Shown here: positions 35,866-45,329 of the stretch, piece by piece
How positions within the stretch are numbered: the first letter of the stretch is position 1
Layout: each line of letters starts with the position of its first letter
DNA from: Gimesia algae
GTDB lineage: Bacteria; Planctomycetota; Planctomycetia; Planctomycetales; Planctomycetaceae
Reading direction: 5' to 3'
Length of the DNA stretch: 64,000 nucleotides
Assembly: GCF_007746795.1 (NCBI RefSeq)
Contig: NZ_CP036343.1
Span: 5,121,357 to 5,185,356 of the forward strand
Notes under the pieces: model-generated
Told to the model about the DNA's origin: nothing
What the model saw: only the letters and a program-made list of their open reading frames with translations
Databases searched by the model: none
Made by a program: the position numbers and the translations under genes

Positions 35866-36831
35866 ATGGAAGAAAACCAGAAATCAGACCAGCCCGAAGC
35901 CAATGAGACACAAGCAGTTAACGCCGAACTGCCCCCGCCGGTTAAAGAACGGCTCCTGAAGCGGACCGCACTCTGGTTTCTGGCAGTACTCCTGGCAGCC
36001 TCCGCGATGATTTATCAGCGCGCGACAGGGCCGACATACCCCATGAAGGTTCCGGTAGCGGAAGGTTTCGTCGCCCGACTCATTCGTACTCATGAATCAA
36101 CGGGAGATGCGACGGTTGAATTGCCCATTCCTCAAGCAGAAGCCAAATCGGCAACAGCCAACCTCTACTATAAACGATATCGTACTGACGACGAATTCAC
36201 TCCGGTTCCCATGGAAGCAGTCACCTCGGAATCAGGAACCCAACTTGAAGGGGCACTCCCCAAACAGCCTGCAGCGGGTAAGCTGCAGTATTACATCGAA
36301 GCAGAAATCGCCGGACAGCCACGTCGCTTTCCAGAACAGGCGGATCAATTTGTTTTGATTCGCTTCAAGGATCCCGTCCCTGATGGCGTACTGATCCCAC
36401 ATGTCACGTTAATGATTTTTTCGATTCTGTTAGGAATGCGCTCCGGTCTGTCTGCTCTGTTCGCTCCCTATAATATGAAACAACTGGCCTGGGCCACACT
36501 GTGTGGTATGACGGTGGGAGGCATGATTCTGGGACCAATGGTTCAGAAATATGCCTTCGGCGAATACTGGACCGGGTTCCCTCTCGGGGGAGACTGGACC
36601 GACAATAAAATGCTGTTCATGTTCCTGGCCTGGGTCTTTGCCTGTTCGATCATCGGGCTCAACCCGCGGAAGAAAAATACGACCATCGGACGCATCGCCG
36701 TCTTCACAGCCACGATCGTCATGACAGTCTGCTATCTGATTCCTCACAGTATGGGTGGCAGCGAACTCGACTACAGCCAGGTCGACAAAGGGATCGACCC
36801 AAGCAAAGCCATCGAGACAGGTCGAAAATGA
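35866..36831 (+). CDS. Conserved membrane protein with exported N-terminal domain
   Basis: A protein of about 321 residues. An N-terminal helix (TALWFLAVLLAASAMIYQRATG) is followed by an exported segment of about 150 residues, then four C-terminal transmembrane helices (VTLMIFSILLGMRSG, CGMTVGGMILGPMVQK, MLFMFLAWVFACSIIGLN, RIAVFTATIVMTVCYLIPHS). A frame from 35842 exists, but AAGGGA at 35855-35860 favours the ATG at 35866. The stop overlaps the next gene by 4 nt. The family is not named with certainty; conserved short loops WTGFPLGGDWTDNKM and IPHSMGGSELDY are probably functional. Confidence 0.75.
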   Translation: MEENQKSDQPEANETQAVNAELPPPVKERLLKRTALWFLAVLLAASAMIYQRATGPTYPMKVPVAEGFVARLIRTHESTGDATVELPIPQAEAKSATANLYYKRYRTDDEFTPVPMEAVTSESGTQLEGALPKQPAAGKLQYYIEAEIAGQPRRFPEQADQFVLIRFKDPVPDGVLIPHVTLMIFSILLGMRSGLSALFAPYNMKQLAWATLCGMTVGGMILGPMVQKYAFGEYWTGFPLGGDWTDNKMLFMFLAWVFACSIIGLNPRKKNTTIGRIAVFTATIVMTVCYLIPHSMGGSELDYSQVDKGIDPSKAIETGRK

Positions 36832-37322
36832 ATGCCGCTCAGGTCCATCTGATGACGGTACACGTCCCCATTATCGGCTGCTGGGGACTTTCGATCCTGT
36901 TCCTGCTGGCCTGGATCTTCCGCGATGAGCGTCTGTTTAAGATCTGTTGCTGGCTGTTATTGATGGTACTGCTGATCGCAACAGTGGCCTACTTTTCCGG
37001 GCCCCTCGCTTACGAAATGCTGGAACAGCAGGTCAAGCTGAATAACGAGACGGTGGAATTCCATGCGTTGCTCGCACGATCCTGCCTGTTAGCGATGGTC
37101 GTACTGGCGATGGTCGTAGGAAATGCCTTGGTTCAGGGCTTTCAGGGAGAAAAGATCCCGCGCTGGCAGCGTGCCATCATTCTGGCAGGTACGATTGCCA
37201 TCGCTGTTTTCTGGAGCGCCGCCGCCCACTGGGGGGGCCTGATTCGACATCCGGAAATCGGCTTTTCCAAACCGGAACCTGCTGCAATCTCTGATCCAAC
37301 TCCCCCGATGAATCAGCCCTGA
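36828..37322 (+). CDS. DUF2231-like membrane protein
   Basis: A 164-residue protein with four hydrophobic segments. The His-rich layout (HLMTVHVPIIG at the start, EFHALLARS in the third helix, AAHWGGLIRHPEIG at the end) resembles DUF2231-type proteins, which have a cytochrome b561-like fold. It is translationally coupled to the membrane protein before it, so the two probably form one complex. Heme binding is inferred only from the conserved His residues. It ends 5 nt from the convergent argB. Confidence 0.65.
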   Translation: MNAAQVHLMTVHVPIIGCWGLSILFLLAWIFRDERLFKICCWLLLMVLLIATVAYFSGPLAYEMLEQQVKLNNETVEFHALLARSCLLAMVVLAMVVGNALVQGFQGEKIPRWQRAIILAGTIAIAVFWSAAAHWGGLIRHPEIGFSKPEPAAISDPTPPMNQP

Positions 37323-37327
37323 GCAGT

Positions 37328-38203
37328 TTACTTAACAATTTCAGTCCCGATCCCTTTATCGGAATAGATTTCCAGCAGGATCGAATGCGGCAGCCGGGCA
37401 TCGACGATATGTACCTTGCCGACACCACTGGCAAGTGCTTCCAGAGCGGCATCCACTTTGGGGACCATGCCCGCATCGATCGTGCCATCCGCAATTAGAG
37501 TACGGCAGCGTTGCGTCTCCAGATGAGAAACCAGTGTCTCCGGGTCATGCCGATCGAGGAAAATACCAGGTACATCGCTCAGGAACACCAGCTTTTCGGC
37601 TTTCAAAATCCGGGCCAGTGCAGCGGCTGCTGTATCTGCGTTGACATTCAGCTTCTGACCGGTCGCATCCAGGGCAACCGAGGGAATGACTGGAATCGCA
37701 TCAGACTGGCAGATTTCCGCCAGCAGTCCCTGATCAACGTCTGTCACATATCCGACATGACCGAGATCGACGGCAGAGCCATCTGCTGCCTGCAGGGTCA
37801 GTTGCTCTCCTCGCAAGCAGTTCCGTGTGCCAAAATGCAGGGCTTCCGCTTTGGCACCCTGTGACTGGATTTCCTGCACCAGCGAGGCACTGATCTGATT
37901 GGCCAGAACATCGGTAGCAATTTCCAGTGTCTGCTCGTCAGTATAACGGCGTCCGTTGACAAAACGAGGTTCGATCCCCGCAGAGTTCATCGCCTGGCTG
38001 ATTGCTTTTCCGCCCCCATGTACCAGAATCGGGTGCATACCTACCGTACGCATGAAGATCACATCCGTCAGGAAGCTTTTGACAGCTGCCTCTTCTTCCA
38101 GTGCACTACCCCCGAGTTTGATCACGACATAACGACCACGAAAACGGCGAATCCAGCTTAACGCTTCGATCAACACAGCTGCTTTACGAACGGCACCTTC
38201 CAC
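37328..38203 (-). CDS. argB: N-acetylglutamate kinase (ArgB)
   Basis: A 291-residue amino acid kinase of arginine biosynthesis that phosphorylates N-acetylglutamate. Motifs are [26 protein letters not shown], the substrate region [30 protein letters not shown], and [10 protein letters not shown]. The start is GTG at 38203 with AAAGG 7 nt upstream. The length is in the usual range (about 290). No other arg gene is beside it. Arginine feedback cannot be judged by eye. Confidence 0.95.
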   Translation of the reverse strand: MEGAVRKAAVLIEALSWIRRFRGRYVVIKLGGSALEEEAAVKSFLTDVIFMRTVGMHPILVHGGGKAISQAMNSAGIEPRFVNGRRYTDEQTLEIATDVLANQISASLVQEIQSQGAKAEALHFGTRNCLRGEQLTLQAADGSAVDLGHVGYVTDVDQGLLAEICQSDAIPVIPSVALDATGQKLNVNADTAAAALARILKAEKLVFLSDVPGIFLDRHDPETLVSHLETQRCRTLIADGTIDAGMVPKVDAALEALASGVGKVHIVDARLPHSILLEIYSDKGIGTEIVK

Positions 38204-38728
38204 AATAAACCTTTCATCCTTCCGGACACATCAACATTTCCAGATTTATACCCTGATACAAGCAGGCTATTGTAAGTGTCTTGAAGTCACTGTCAAACCA
38301 GTAGCTGCAAGGGGATGAGTCCCGAGCCTGCTGAACAGATCAGTCCAGTAGATATCATCTTTTTTCACTGGAATTATAATTTTTGTCTCAACTTCAACTG
38401 CAATCATCTTAAATCCAGGTTTCTACCGTTTTTCTGATGACCAAACTGGCATAATCGAACTTGAATCGAATGCCAGTCAGGCTTCACAATCGGACTGATC
38501 AATACGGCCCCGCCAAGTAGAGAGAATGGCACGACAGTCCGGTTCGGCAATTTTGCACCGACACACACCTGATACAAGCCATCTCTTCAGAAGCCTTGAA
38601 ATGGTGTGTGGTCGTTCTAAGGAATTCCCCGATACATAACTCTACAGAACGAGAGTGTTTTCGCTCACCAGACTGCATTGCCTGTCAACAACTCAGAGAC
38701 CCCCCAAGACCGAGACGGAGAAACAACG
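38204..38728. other. 525-nt divergent intergenic region with an operator-like site
   Basis: It separates argB and the hypothetical gene at 38729. At 38445-38477 ACTGGCAT and ATGCCAGT form an 8-bp inverted repeat around a 17-nt core that holds two direct copies of AATCGAA 11 bp apart. No tRNA, terminator or convincing reading frame is visible; a 67-codon frame at 38596 has no other support. Confidence 0.4.
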
Positions 38729-39226
38729 TTGGCCCACTCACACTTGCCGATTCAACACCTGATGAAACAAATGGAAAATTTTGCTTCCGAACCATCTAAC
38801 CTTAACTGTCGTCCCTCATGGATCAATGACTTTGTCGATGAGATCGCCGATATTTTTAATCCTTTTGACGAAGTCGGCCGTGTCGGCTTCGACTGTCAGT
38901 TCACAGAAGAATGCTGGGAAGTGGGCCTGTTTCTCGGCAGCACAGAAATTGTAGGAGGTCAGCGGGATGGACAATTCATCGCCGCCAGCTTCCAGTTTGA
39001 TTTATTGCAACTCCTGGATCGTTTCGAGTCGGTCAACCGGTTCCACTTTAATTTTCTGGAACAGTCCGATTCATCCACGATCAGTGATACCTCATCTGCC
39101 TACATCACGATTGAAGGTCATCTGGCTGACCTGGAGATCGTGCGTCTGAATGTCTATGCCACACCCCCAGAAGAGGCAGGCCCCGGATTCCGCAAATCAC
39201 ATGATGGTAAAATCGATACCGTCTGA
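38729..39226 (+). CDS. Hypothetical protein
   Basis: A protein of about 165 residues with no recognised family. It is acidic and probably cytosolic, with alternating strands (DEVGRVGFDCQFTEECWEVGLFLGSTEI, QFIAASFQFDLLQLLDRF, AYITIEGHLADLEIVRLNVYA) that suggest one compact alpha/beta domain. TTG at 38729 is chosen since ACGGAG lies 8 nt upstream; the frame stays open to 38678. A strong terminator follows, so it is a single-gene unit. Confidence 0.7.
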   Translation: MAHSHLPIQHLMKQMENFASEPSNLNCRPSWINDFVDEIADIFNPFDEVGRVGFDCQFTEECWEVGLFLGSTEIVGGQRDGQFIAASFQFDLLQLLDRFESVNRFHFNFLEQSDSSTISDTSSAYITIEGHLADLEIVRLNVYATPPEEAGPGFRKSHDGKIDTV

Positions 39227-39292
39227 GGTTCGAAACCAGGGTACAGGACTGCTATCACGACAGAGAAAAAAGAAACATCATTGCGACGCGAT

Positions 39293-39332
39293 CAGCTACG
39301 ATTCATGAGTTTTGAATCGTAGCTGTTTTTTT
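39293..39332 (+). terminator. Rho-independent terminator
   Basis: A 13-bp perfect stem (39293-39305 with 39313-39325) with a 7-nt loop, followed by seven Ts at 39326-39332. It ends the hypothetical gene at 38729 and touches the stop codon of the convergent LolD-type gene. Confidence 0.88.
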
Positions 39333-40017
39333 ATTCAACCGGTTCGAAAGCTTTTTCCTCTGCCACCTTCCCGTCGCGCAGTCGGAGAATAAAATCCGTA
39401 TCCCGGATATAGCGTTCATCGTGAGTAACAATCACGACAGTCGTTTTGTACTCTGCACTCATCTCACGCAGACAATCAAAGATTTCCCGCCCGGTTTTTG
39501 TATCGAGTTCCCCGGTCGGTTCATCCGCCAGAATCAAAAGCGGACGTTTTAACAGCGCGCGGGCAATCGCAACCCGCTGCTGCTCTCCCCCCGAGAGCTG
39601 ACTGGGACGATGCGTGATCCGATTACCGAGTCCCACCTGCTGCAGTAAAGCCTCGGCGCGTAGTCTCTGATCTGCCGTCACCCCCTGAGGCAGATAGGGG
39701 GCCAGTACATTTTCCAGCGCATTCAGGTTTTTCAGCAGATTGAAATTCTGAAAAACAAATCCAACTTTTTCCCGGCGGTAGACATCCCGTTCATTCTGGC
39801 TGAGCGTTGAGAGGGATCGGTTCTGTACGAATATTTCTCCTGCAGAAGGCGTATCCAGGGCTCCCATCAGGTACAGCAAAGTACTCTTGCCGCTACCTGA
39901 TGGACCAAGAATAAACGAAAACTGCTGCCCGGGAAACTGACAACTTACTCCCTGTAATGCGTGCACTTCGGTTTCACCACTCTGATGGATCTTCTTCACA
40001 TTTCGAACTTCAATCAT
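39331..40017 (-). CDS. LolD/MacB-type ABC ATPase
   Basis: An ATPase of about 228 residues, or 240 if the upstream ATG at 40053 is used. The core begins at [21 protein letters not shown], as is usual in LolD/MacB, so 40017 is preferred. Walker A is GPSGSGKST, signature [16 protein letters not shown] and Walker [13 protein letters not shown], with the switch His in IVTHDERYI. It lies 55 nt downstream of the FtsX-type permease on the same strand and forms a two-gene exporter or mechanotransmission unit. The substrate is unknown. Confidence 0.93.
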   Translation of the reverse strand: MIEVRNVKKIHQSGETEVHALQGVSCQFPGQQFSFILGPSGSGKSTLLYLMGALDTPSAGEIFVQNRSLSTLSQNERDVYRREKVGFVFQNFNLLKNLNALENVLAPYLPQGVTADQRLRAEALLQQVGLGNRITHRPSQLSGGEQQRVAIARALLKRPLLILADEPTGELDTKTGREIFDCLREMSAEYKTTVVIVTHDERYIRDTDFILRLRDGKVAEEKAFEPVE

Positions 40018-40071
40018 TCCACATACACTTTCAGAATTCAGAATTAAATCCATCGCAGAAAAGAAGCAGTA

Positions 40072-41427
40072 TCAGCCTCGACGAATGGCATCGATGGGCG
40101 TCATGCGGGTCGTCCAGATCGCTGGATACAGCCCTCCCAGGACTCCCAGCAAAGTACTGAAGACCACACCAAACAACAGTAATCCCGGGCTGGCATACAG
40201 ATGCACCTGGCTGGCAAACTTCCAGTTAACCCCTGCGATGGCAATTAACCCGAGGATGCCTCCCAGGACACCGCCCAAGACACCCAACAGAGAACTTTCC
40301 GCCGTGATCAAAAGCATCACATCCCGGTTCGACCAGCCATTCGCTTTCAGGATTCCAAAGTCCACAACCCGCTCCATCACGCTCATCAGCATCGTGTTAA
40401 TGATACTCAGCATCGCAATTAGAACGCCGATTCCCGTCATCAGCCCCAGAAAAATATCCAGATCCGCAGTAAACGTATCCAGGCGTTCGCCCCAGTCGGA
40501 AGCAGAGCGGACTTCCAACGCACTTTCAGCAGAGTCAGAATCCGTTTTACCTGTTTTCAGATCTGCGATCTTTGGTTTCGAAATGTGGGCCTCCGCTTTT
40601 TTGTCAGTGAGATCTTTGTCCCTGGGATTTCCTTTTAACGTCTCGTCAATTGCCGTCATAACGTCTTTGAGGATATTGGTATTTGATGAACTGGCCAAAG
40701 CCAGGGAAGACGGCTGCCAGGAAGCCAGTTCGCGGCCTCGAAACCGATCCTTTATTTCCTGGACCAGCTTATCGTTGGCGACTTCACCTGACTGTTCGAT
40801 ATAGAAGCAACTTACGCTTTCGGAATCGAATCGAGTGATTTCGCGGACCACTTTAATATCCAGAATAATGGCGACATCCAACAGGATCGAACCCGTTTCA
40901 TAAAGCCCGACAATGTCCATCGTCTGACCATTCACTTCAATCTGGTCACCAATCTGCTTGTGATGCTGTTCGGCAATCTGTTGACTGATGACCGTATTTA
41001 ATGTTCCGCGATCTTCCAGAGTCAGAAATCGTCCTTCGTAGATGGCTTCACGGTAAATTCCATGCTTCAACTCTAAACGGGTGGGCAGGTCGGTCCCAAA
41101 CAGAAAGCGGGGCGGACTGATCACAGGTTTCCCTTCAATCAGATTCACCCGGGACCAGATTTCCGGGTTTACAATCGACACCCCGGGCACTTCTTTGATC
41201 TCAGTTCCCCAATCACGCGGAATACGTGAGAACAACGGGATGGGCGCGCCGGGTTGCATAGCCAGGATACCTGATATTTTTCCAAATGTTTGAGAAACCG
41301 TCTTTTCCAGTCCCCCTGCAATGGAAAACAACCCCACCATTCCGGCGATCGCAATCGTTAAACCCATTAAACACAAAAAAGAGCGAACCGATCGGCTCAG
41401 AAGATTTTTAATCGCAAATTTTAACAT
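40072..41427 (-). CDS. FtsX/MacB-type ABC permease
   Basis: A 451-residue permease with the MacB-type order: N-terminal helix (SFLCLMGLTIAIAGMVGLFS), a large extracytoplasmic region with the ISQQIAEQHHKQIGDQIEVNG segment, and three C-terminal helices (LMTGIGVLIAMLSIINTMLM, SSLLGVLGGVLGGILGLIAI, LLFGVVFSTLLGVLGGLYPA). The DFGILKANGWSNRDVMLLI loop and the final TTRMTPIDAIRRG are typical. A polar insertion at about residues 260-310 (Lys/Asp/Ser rich) is longer than usual. It pairs with the ATPase downstream. No membrane fusion protein is encoded beside it. Confidence 0.92.
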   Translation of the reverse strand: MLKFAIKNLLSRSVRSFLCLMGLTIAIAGMVGLFSIAGGLEKTVSQTFGKISGILAMQPGAPIPLFSRIPRDWGTEIKEVPGVSIVNPEIWSRVNLIEGKPVISPPRFLFGTDLPTRLELKHGIYREAIYEGRFLTLEDRGTLNTVISQQIAEQHHKQIGDQIEVNGQTMDIVGLYETGSILLDVAIILDIKVVREITRFDSESVSCFYIEQSGEVANDKLVQEIKDRFRGRELASWQPSSLALASSSNTNILKDVMTAIDETLKGNPRDKDLTDKKAEAHISKPKIADLKTGKTDSDSAESALEVRSASDWGERLDTFTADLDIFLGLMTGIGVLIAMLSIINTMLMSVMERVVDFGILKANGWSNRDVMLLITAESSLLGVLGGVLGGILGLIAIAGVNWKFASQVHLYASPGLLLFGVVFSTLLGVLGGLYPAIWTTRMTPIDAIRRG

Positions 41428-41715
41428 TGAAGCTGTTTTCCAGTGAGTTAATTCAATTCAGCCTGTGCAGGGTAGTGGCATTCTACGCAGATCAGATCCA
41501 TCAATGAATCATTTTGATTCGTATTCTTATAATAAAAGCACTGTTTATAAGCAGTTATAGACTGAGCTAACTTGAAAACCAGTGAATTTCAAACGTAGAA
41601 TGCTCCCAGCTGAGCATCTCTCAGGAAAGCATTCAACGGGCGAATGCGCCATGCAGTATGGCGAGCTCTCTCGATCAATATTAGACGCCTGGTACATCAA
41701 ACGAATTTCGAACCT

Positions 41716-42642
41716 ATGAGCAAACGAGACTATTACGATATTCTAGAGGTTTCCCGCAGCGCGACCGCTGACGAAATTAAGAAAGCGTACCGCAAACTGT
41801 CGCGCAAATACCATCCGGATATGGCACCGGATGATAAATCAGCGGACCAGAAATTTAAAGAAGTTCAGGAAGCCTACGAAGTTTTACGCGACGAAAAAAA
41901 ACGGAAACAATACGACCAGTTCGGTCATTCATTTCAGCAGGCAGGCCCGGGTGGAGGTGGTTATTATCAGTCTGCCGGCGGTGCGGGACCAAATGACTTT
42001 GAAGATATCTTCGGCGGTGGCGGCATTGATCTGGGTGATTTATTCGGTGGTGCGTTTCGTGGAGGCGGATCCAGGCGCGCGCAACCCCGTCCACAAAAAG
42101 GGGAATCGAAACGCCTCTCCCTCGATATTCCTTTCCATCTGGCAGCCGTTGGGGGAGAACATGAGATCAGCCTGCAGAAATGGGGCGTTTCCGAGCGACT
42201 GACTGTGAAAATCCCTGCTGGCGTCGACAGTGGTTCTGTCATTCGTCTGAGTGGTCAGGGAAACCCCGGTATTAATGGCGGGCCGGCTGGGGATTTACTG
42301 CTGACGATCAAAGTTGGTGCACACCCGTATTTCAAACGTGACGGGAGCAATCTGTTACTCGAAGTCCCCATTACACTCACCGAGGCAGCACTGGGCGCCA
42401 AAGTCGATGTCCCCACTTTGACCGAAGGAGAAGTGACCGTCACGATTCCTCCCGGTACCTCCAGCGGCAGTAAATTACGATTAAGAGGAAAAGGGATCAT
42501 CGATCAGAAGACCAGACAGACCGGCGATCAGATTTGTGCCATCAAAATAATCGCTCCCAAAACACTCAGCGATCAGGCAAAAGCCCTGTATGAACAACTC
42601 AAAGATTTACAACAGGAATCACCCCGATCGAAAGCATGGTGA
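41716..42642 (+). CDS. DnaJ-type co-chaperone (CbpA-like, class B)
   Basis: A 308-residue J-domain protein. The J domain is residues 1-72 with HPD at 33-35 ([10 protein letters not shown]). A Gly/Phe-rich linker follows ([25 protein letters not shown]), then two C-terminal substrate domains ([18 protein letters not shown] and [21 protein letters not shown]). No CxxCxGxG zinc repeats are present, so this is CbpA-like. Translation is set at Met of [10 protein letters not shown], not at the open frame from 41644. It overlaps the next gene by 7 nt and heads an operon with rnpA and yidD. Confidence 0.92.
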   Translation: MSKRDYYDILEVSRSATADEIKKAYRKLSRKYHPDMAPDDKSADQKFKEVQEAYEVLRDEKKRKQYDQFGHSFQQAGPGGGGYYQSAGGAGPNDFEDIFGGGGIDLGDLFGGAFRGGGSRRAQPRPQKGESKRLSLDIPFHLAAVGGEHEISLQKWGVSERLTVKIPAGVDSGSVIRLSGQGNPGINGGPAGDLLLTIKVGAHPYFKRDGSNLLLEVPITLTEAALGAKVDVPTLTEGEVTVTIPPGTSSGSKLRLRGKGIIDQKTRQTGDQICAIKIIAPKTLSDQAKALYEQLKDLQQESPRSKAW

Positions 42643-43091
42643 ATTTGATGCCACTGAAGCTGCCCTCAATTTCCAGTCAATGGATCATCCGTCTGTTCCT
42701 GTACTGCGCGTTCTCGTTCGCATTATGCCTGACAGACCAATCTGTAACAGCTCAGGATCAGGAAGCAGGTTCGACTACCAGTCAACCAACTCAACAATCT
42801 GGCGTGGAACTTCCCGGCGATCCGGCAGCCGAAAAAACGGAGACTGATTCTGAAGAACTCAAGCAAGACGAACGCCCGAAAGAACTGGGTGTCATGATCT
42901 TAATTGTCTGGCTGCTGGCTGGTGCAGGCATCGGGATCCTGATCTTTACTTCGCTGTTCGGTCATTCGGTACGCAGTATGATTCGCCGACCTTATCCGAA
43001 CCATATGTATCCCCCCAAAAAAGAAAAGCCTGAGCCACCAGTGGAAACCAGTACGGAAGCAGAAACAGGCGACGAAAAACCAGAATCATGA
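42636..43091 (+). CDS. Hypothetical exported/membrane protein
   Basis: A 151-residue protein. It has an N-terminal hydrophobic segment ([22 protein letters not shown]), a Gln/Glu-rich linker, one central transmembrane helix ([26 protein letters not shown]) and a Pro/Glu-rich tail. No family is recognised. It lies between dnaJ-like and rnpA with overlaps of 7 and 4 nt, so it is probably translated from one message. A role tied to protein quality control or membrane insertion is possible from context only. Confidence 0.65.
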   Translation: MVNLMPLKLPSISSQWIIRLFLYCAFSFALCLTDQSVTAQDQEAGSTTSQPTQQSGVELPGDPAAEKTETDSEELKQDERPKELGVMILIVWLLAGAGIGILIFTSLFGHSVRSMIRRPYPNHMYPPKKEKPEPPVETSTEAETGDEKPES

Positions 43092-43492
43092 CCGGTTCCC
43101 CAAACGATCCCCGGCGACAGAACTCTTCCATCAAACCATTTGGATTTCCGAGTGAACACCGTATCCGCAGCCAGCAGGATTTCGATGCGATCTATGCTGC
43201 AAAACAGCGAGCTGGCGATCAGAACCTCTTACTGTTTGCGATCCGAAATGATCTCCCGCAAACCAGACTGGGACTGAGTGTCTCAAAAAAGAATGGCAAT
43301 GCCATTAAACGGGCGCGAAAGAAACGGCTGCTCCGCGAGGCATTTCGCCTGATCCGATCTCAATTGCCCGCGGGACTCGATCTGATTGCCATTCCCCGTG
43401 CAGATCAGGATGGTGATCTCAAAGGATACCAGAAGTCCCTCAAATATCTCTCACAGAAGCTGAAACGTCGTCTGGAGCAACAGTCTGGCTGA
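43088..43492 (+). CDS. rnpA: RnpA, ribonuclease P protein component
   Basis: A 134-residue basic protein that joins RNase P RNA in tRNA 5' maturation. It has [52 protein letters not shown] and LDLIAIPR. The usual RNR box (V-R-N-R-x-K-R) reads K-R-A-R-K-K-R here, so the highly conserved Asn is Ala. It overlaps the gene before it by 4 nt and yidD after it by 1 nt. rpmH, its usual upstream neighbour, is absent. Confidence 0.93.
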   Translation: MTGSPNDPRRQNSSIKPFGFPSEHRIRSQQDFDAIYAAKQRAGDQNLLLFAIRNDLPQTRLGLSVSKKNGNAIKRARKKRLLREAFRLIRSQLPAGLDLIAIPRADQDGDLKGYQKSLKYLSQKLKRRLEQQSG

Positions 43493-43743
43493 TGAAACAG
43501 ATCGCCCTGCAAATCGGCCGCATGTTGTATCAGCTTCCCGCCAGGATACTGATCGGCCTGGTTCGTATCTACCAGATGACACTCAGTCATCTGATAGGCA
43601 GACAGTGCCGGTTCCATCCGACTTGCAGTGAATACTTCATTCAGGCGGTAAAAAAATATGGCGCAATCAGAGGATCCTGCAAAGGCATCCTGCGGATCTG
43701 CCGCTGCCACCCTTTTCACCCTGGCGGTTACGACCCACCCTGA
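43492..43743 (+). CDS. yidD: YidD, membrane protein insertion factor
   Basis: An 83-residue protein with the full family pattern: [38 protein letters not shown] and [14 protein letters not shown]. YidD helps membrane protein insertion with YidC at the inner membrane. Its ATG overlaps the rnpA stop (ATGA-type by one base). yidC is not downstream; the next gene is convergent and ends 8 nt away. Confidence 0.95.
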   Translation: MKQIALQIGRMLYQLPARILIGLVRIYQMTLSHLIGRQCRFHPTCSEYFIQAVKKYGAIRGSCKGILRICRCHPFHPGGYDPP

Positions 43744-43750
43744 AATCACA

Positions 43751-44845
43751 TTAATAAACTTTGCGGGGTGTAATCAGAATGGGAGTATCCTGTTCGACTT
43801 TATTGGTTACAGGCTGCTTTTCAATCTGAAATCGTTCGTGACTGATTTTTCGAAGTGGGACTGACTGGTCCTGTGAAATCATCGAAGGCACTGTCAGTTC
43901 CCGGGGATGATTGAACTCCGGCTGTTCAGAAATGATGTCTGGTGCAGAGATCGGGGTGGCTGGTTTAAATTCAAATTTACGAACCTGTTGCTGCTGCTGA
44001 GCCGGTTTCGCATAAGGCCATATTTCCAGCTGATCTTCGGGAGTAGAAAACTCTTCAACAGACAGTGGCTCACGAATAGCAGAAACCCTCCAGGAATTAT
44101 TGAAATTAGTTGCTTCACCAGGAGGGGGAAGTTGCGGCAACTGCTGAGTCTTCACATCCGGTTGGGGCTGTAGCTTCTGGGGAGGGGCAGGCAATGCGGG
44201 AGTTCGTTTGACCGGTTCCGGCTGCAGCACCTCTTCTGGCATCTCAGTCGCTTCAAAAACAGGTTCTGAATTGATACACGAAAGGTCTCCACAGAAGCTT
44301 TCTTCTTCGATCACTTCGACATGGCTGCCGGACACTTTTCGCACCCAGTCCGGCGTCTTCACATGTGATTTCATTCTGGAATAGAAACCCTTGACTTTTC
44401 CATTTATCTGGTTCACTTTATTCGACATGGAAGAGGAAACCGTTGAATAGTGAGGTACCAGTCCCAGATATTTTTGAGCCGGCTCTTCCGGTTCATCATC
44501 AAACATGGACTTAAAATATTCAGAATCGTCAATGGATTCTTCATCGGAGACCTTCCGAATGGAAAACCGCTTCTGGTTAGATGTCTGCTCTGACCCCGGT
44601 GGAATCAGGCTTGGAGGAGCGGCAGGTGGAAAGTTGTCTTCAAGTGGAGCAGGAGCCGGTTCCAGTTGATAGTTGCCCCGGCTCTGGTATCGGGGGGGCA
44701 TTGTTTCCATCTGCTCCTGATACTCTGGACTGGGACGGGAGGCCTGTTGATAGACCTTCTGTTGAACATACTGGCAGCCAGCTAACCCCGATATGGAAAA
44801 CATGCATAGTGACAATGAGATCGTTTTCGAATAGGGTCGTAACAT
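43751..44845 (-). CDS. Proline- and glutamine-rich lipoprotein, hypothetical
   Basis: A protein of 364 residues. The signal peptide ends in the lipobox GLAGC at about residues 20-24. The rest is low in predicted structure, with Pro/Gln/Glu-rich segments (PAPAPLEDNFPPAAPPSLIPPGS, PQKLQPQPDVKTQQLPQLPPPG) and a motif VPHYSTVSSSMSNKVNQINGKVKGFYSRMK that could be a helix. GAGGAG a few bases upstream sets the start at 44845; the frame extends further but not usefully. Function unknown. The disordered composition suggests an envelope tether. Confidence 0.75.
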   Translation of the reverse strand: MLRPYSKTISLSLCMFSISGLAGCQYVQQKVYQQASRPSPEYQEQMETMPPRYQSRGNYQLEPAPAPLEDNFPPAAPPSLIPPGSEQTSNQKRFSIRKVSDEESIDDSEYFKSMFDDEPEEPAQKYLGLVPHYSTVSSSMSNKVNQINGKVKGFYSRMKSHVKTPDWVRKVSGSHVEVIEEESFCGDLSCINSEPVFEATEMPEEVLQPEPVKRTPALPAPPQKLQPQPDVKTQQLPQLPPPGEATNFNNSWRVSAIREPLSVEEFSTPEDQLEIWPYAKPAQQQQQVRKFEFKPATPISAPDIISEQPEFNHPRELTVPSMISQDQSVPLRKISHERFQIEKQPVTNKVEQDTPILITPRKVY

Positions 44846-45329
44846 CTTGAACTCCTCTTTCCGTGTCTGACAGACAGTGCCGATTTTGAAAAAACCACTT
44901 CCCAAATTTGACAAGCTCTTAAAATGTGGTATGGCACACGCAATAAAAATCGGTTAAATCTGCCGTTTTCGCGTATCTGAAAGTACGTAATCAGTTAGAA
45001 TAGACTAAAGAGCCATCCGTTTATTCTCGCTAAAACGATTTCTCATAAATGCAAGTGTCGTAATTGATAAAGCTATTATTTGAGATCTAACGATCGTATT
45101 ATCTGTAAGCGGATTCACAGTACGGAACACCACTAAAATAACGATATTAGCGGCTGAATCAGTTCCAGCGATGTGTTAAGCTTCAGGGGTTATGCCTGCC
45201 ATCGGTCAATACATCCGCTATTGATCGATGGCAGGCAGGATGGATTTCAGGAATAGGTAACGTCAAATGTAAAACCGATCTCTGAAGTAACTGCAGTAGA
45301 TGGATATAATAAAACCAAGGAGTGACCCC
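44846..45329. other. 484-nt divergent intergenic region
   Basis: It separates the lipoprotein and the UspA gene. No reading frame stands out. It holds the long inverted repeat described separately at 45193-45237 and otherwise AT-rich sequence. Confidence 0.5.
45193..45237. repeat. 19-bp near-perfect inverted repeat
   Basis: 45193-45211 pairs with 45219-45237: 18 Watson-Crick pairs and one G-T pair, around the 7-nt loop CATCCGC. No U-run follows on either strand, so it is not a standard terminator. It lies 93 nt upstream of the UspA start and could be an RNA hairpin, an operator or a REP-like element. Confidence 0.75.

Noticed and set aside
38596..38799. 67-codon frame upstream of the hypothetical gene at 38729
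   Set aside because: It overlaps the better supported frame in another phase, and has no motif or ribosome binding site.
40085..40804. 239-codon frame on the plus strand over the FtsX-type permease
   Set aside because: The opposite strand encodes a convincing permease; the shadow frame has no domain and low-complexity Pro/Ser composition.
45193..45237. Reading the 19-bp hairpin as a rho-independent terminator
   Set aside because: Neither side is followed by a U-run, so it is listed as a repeat of unknown role.
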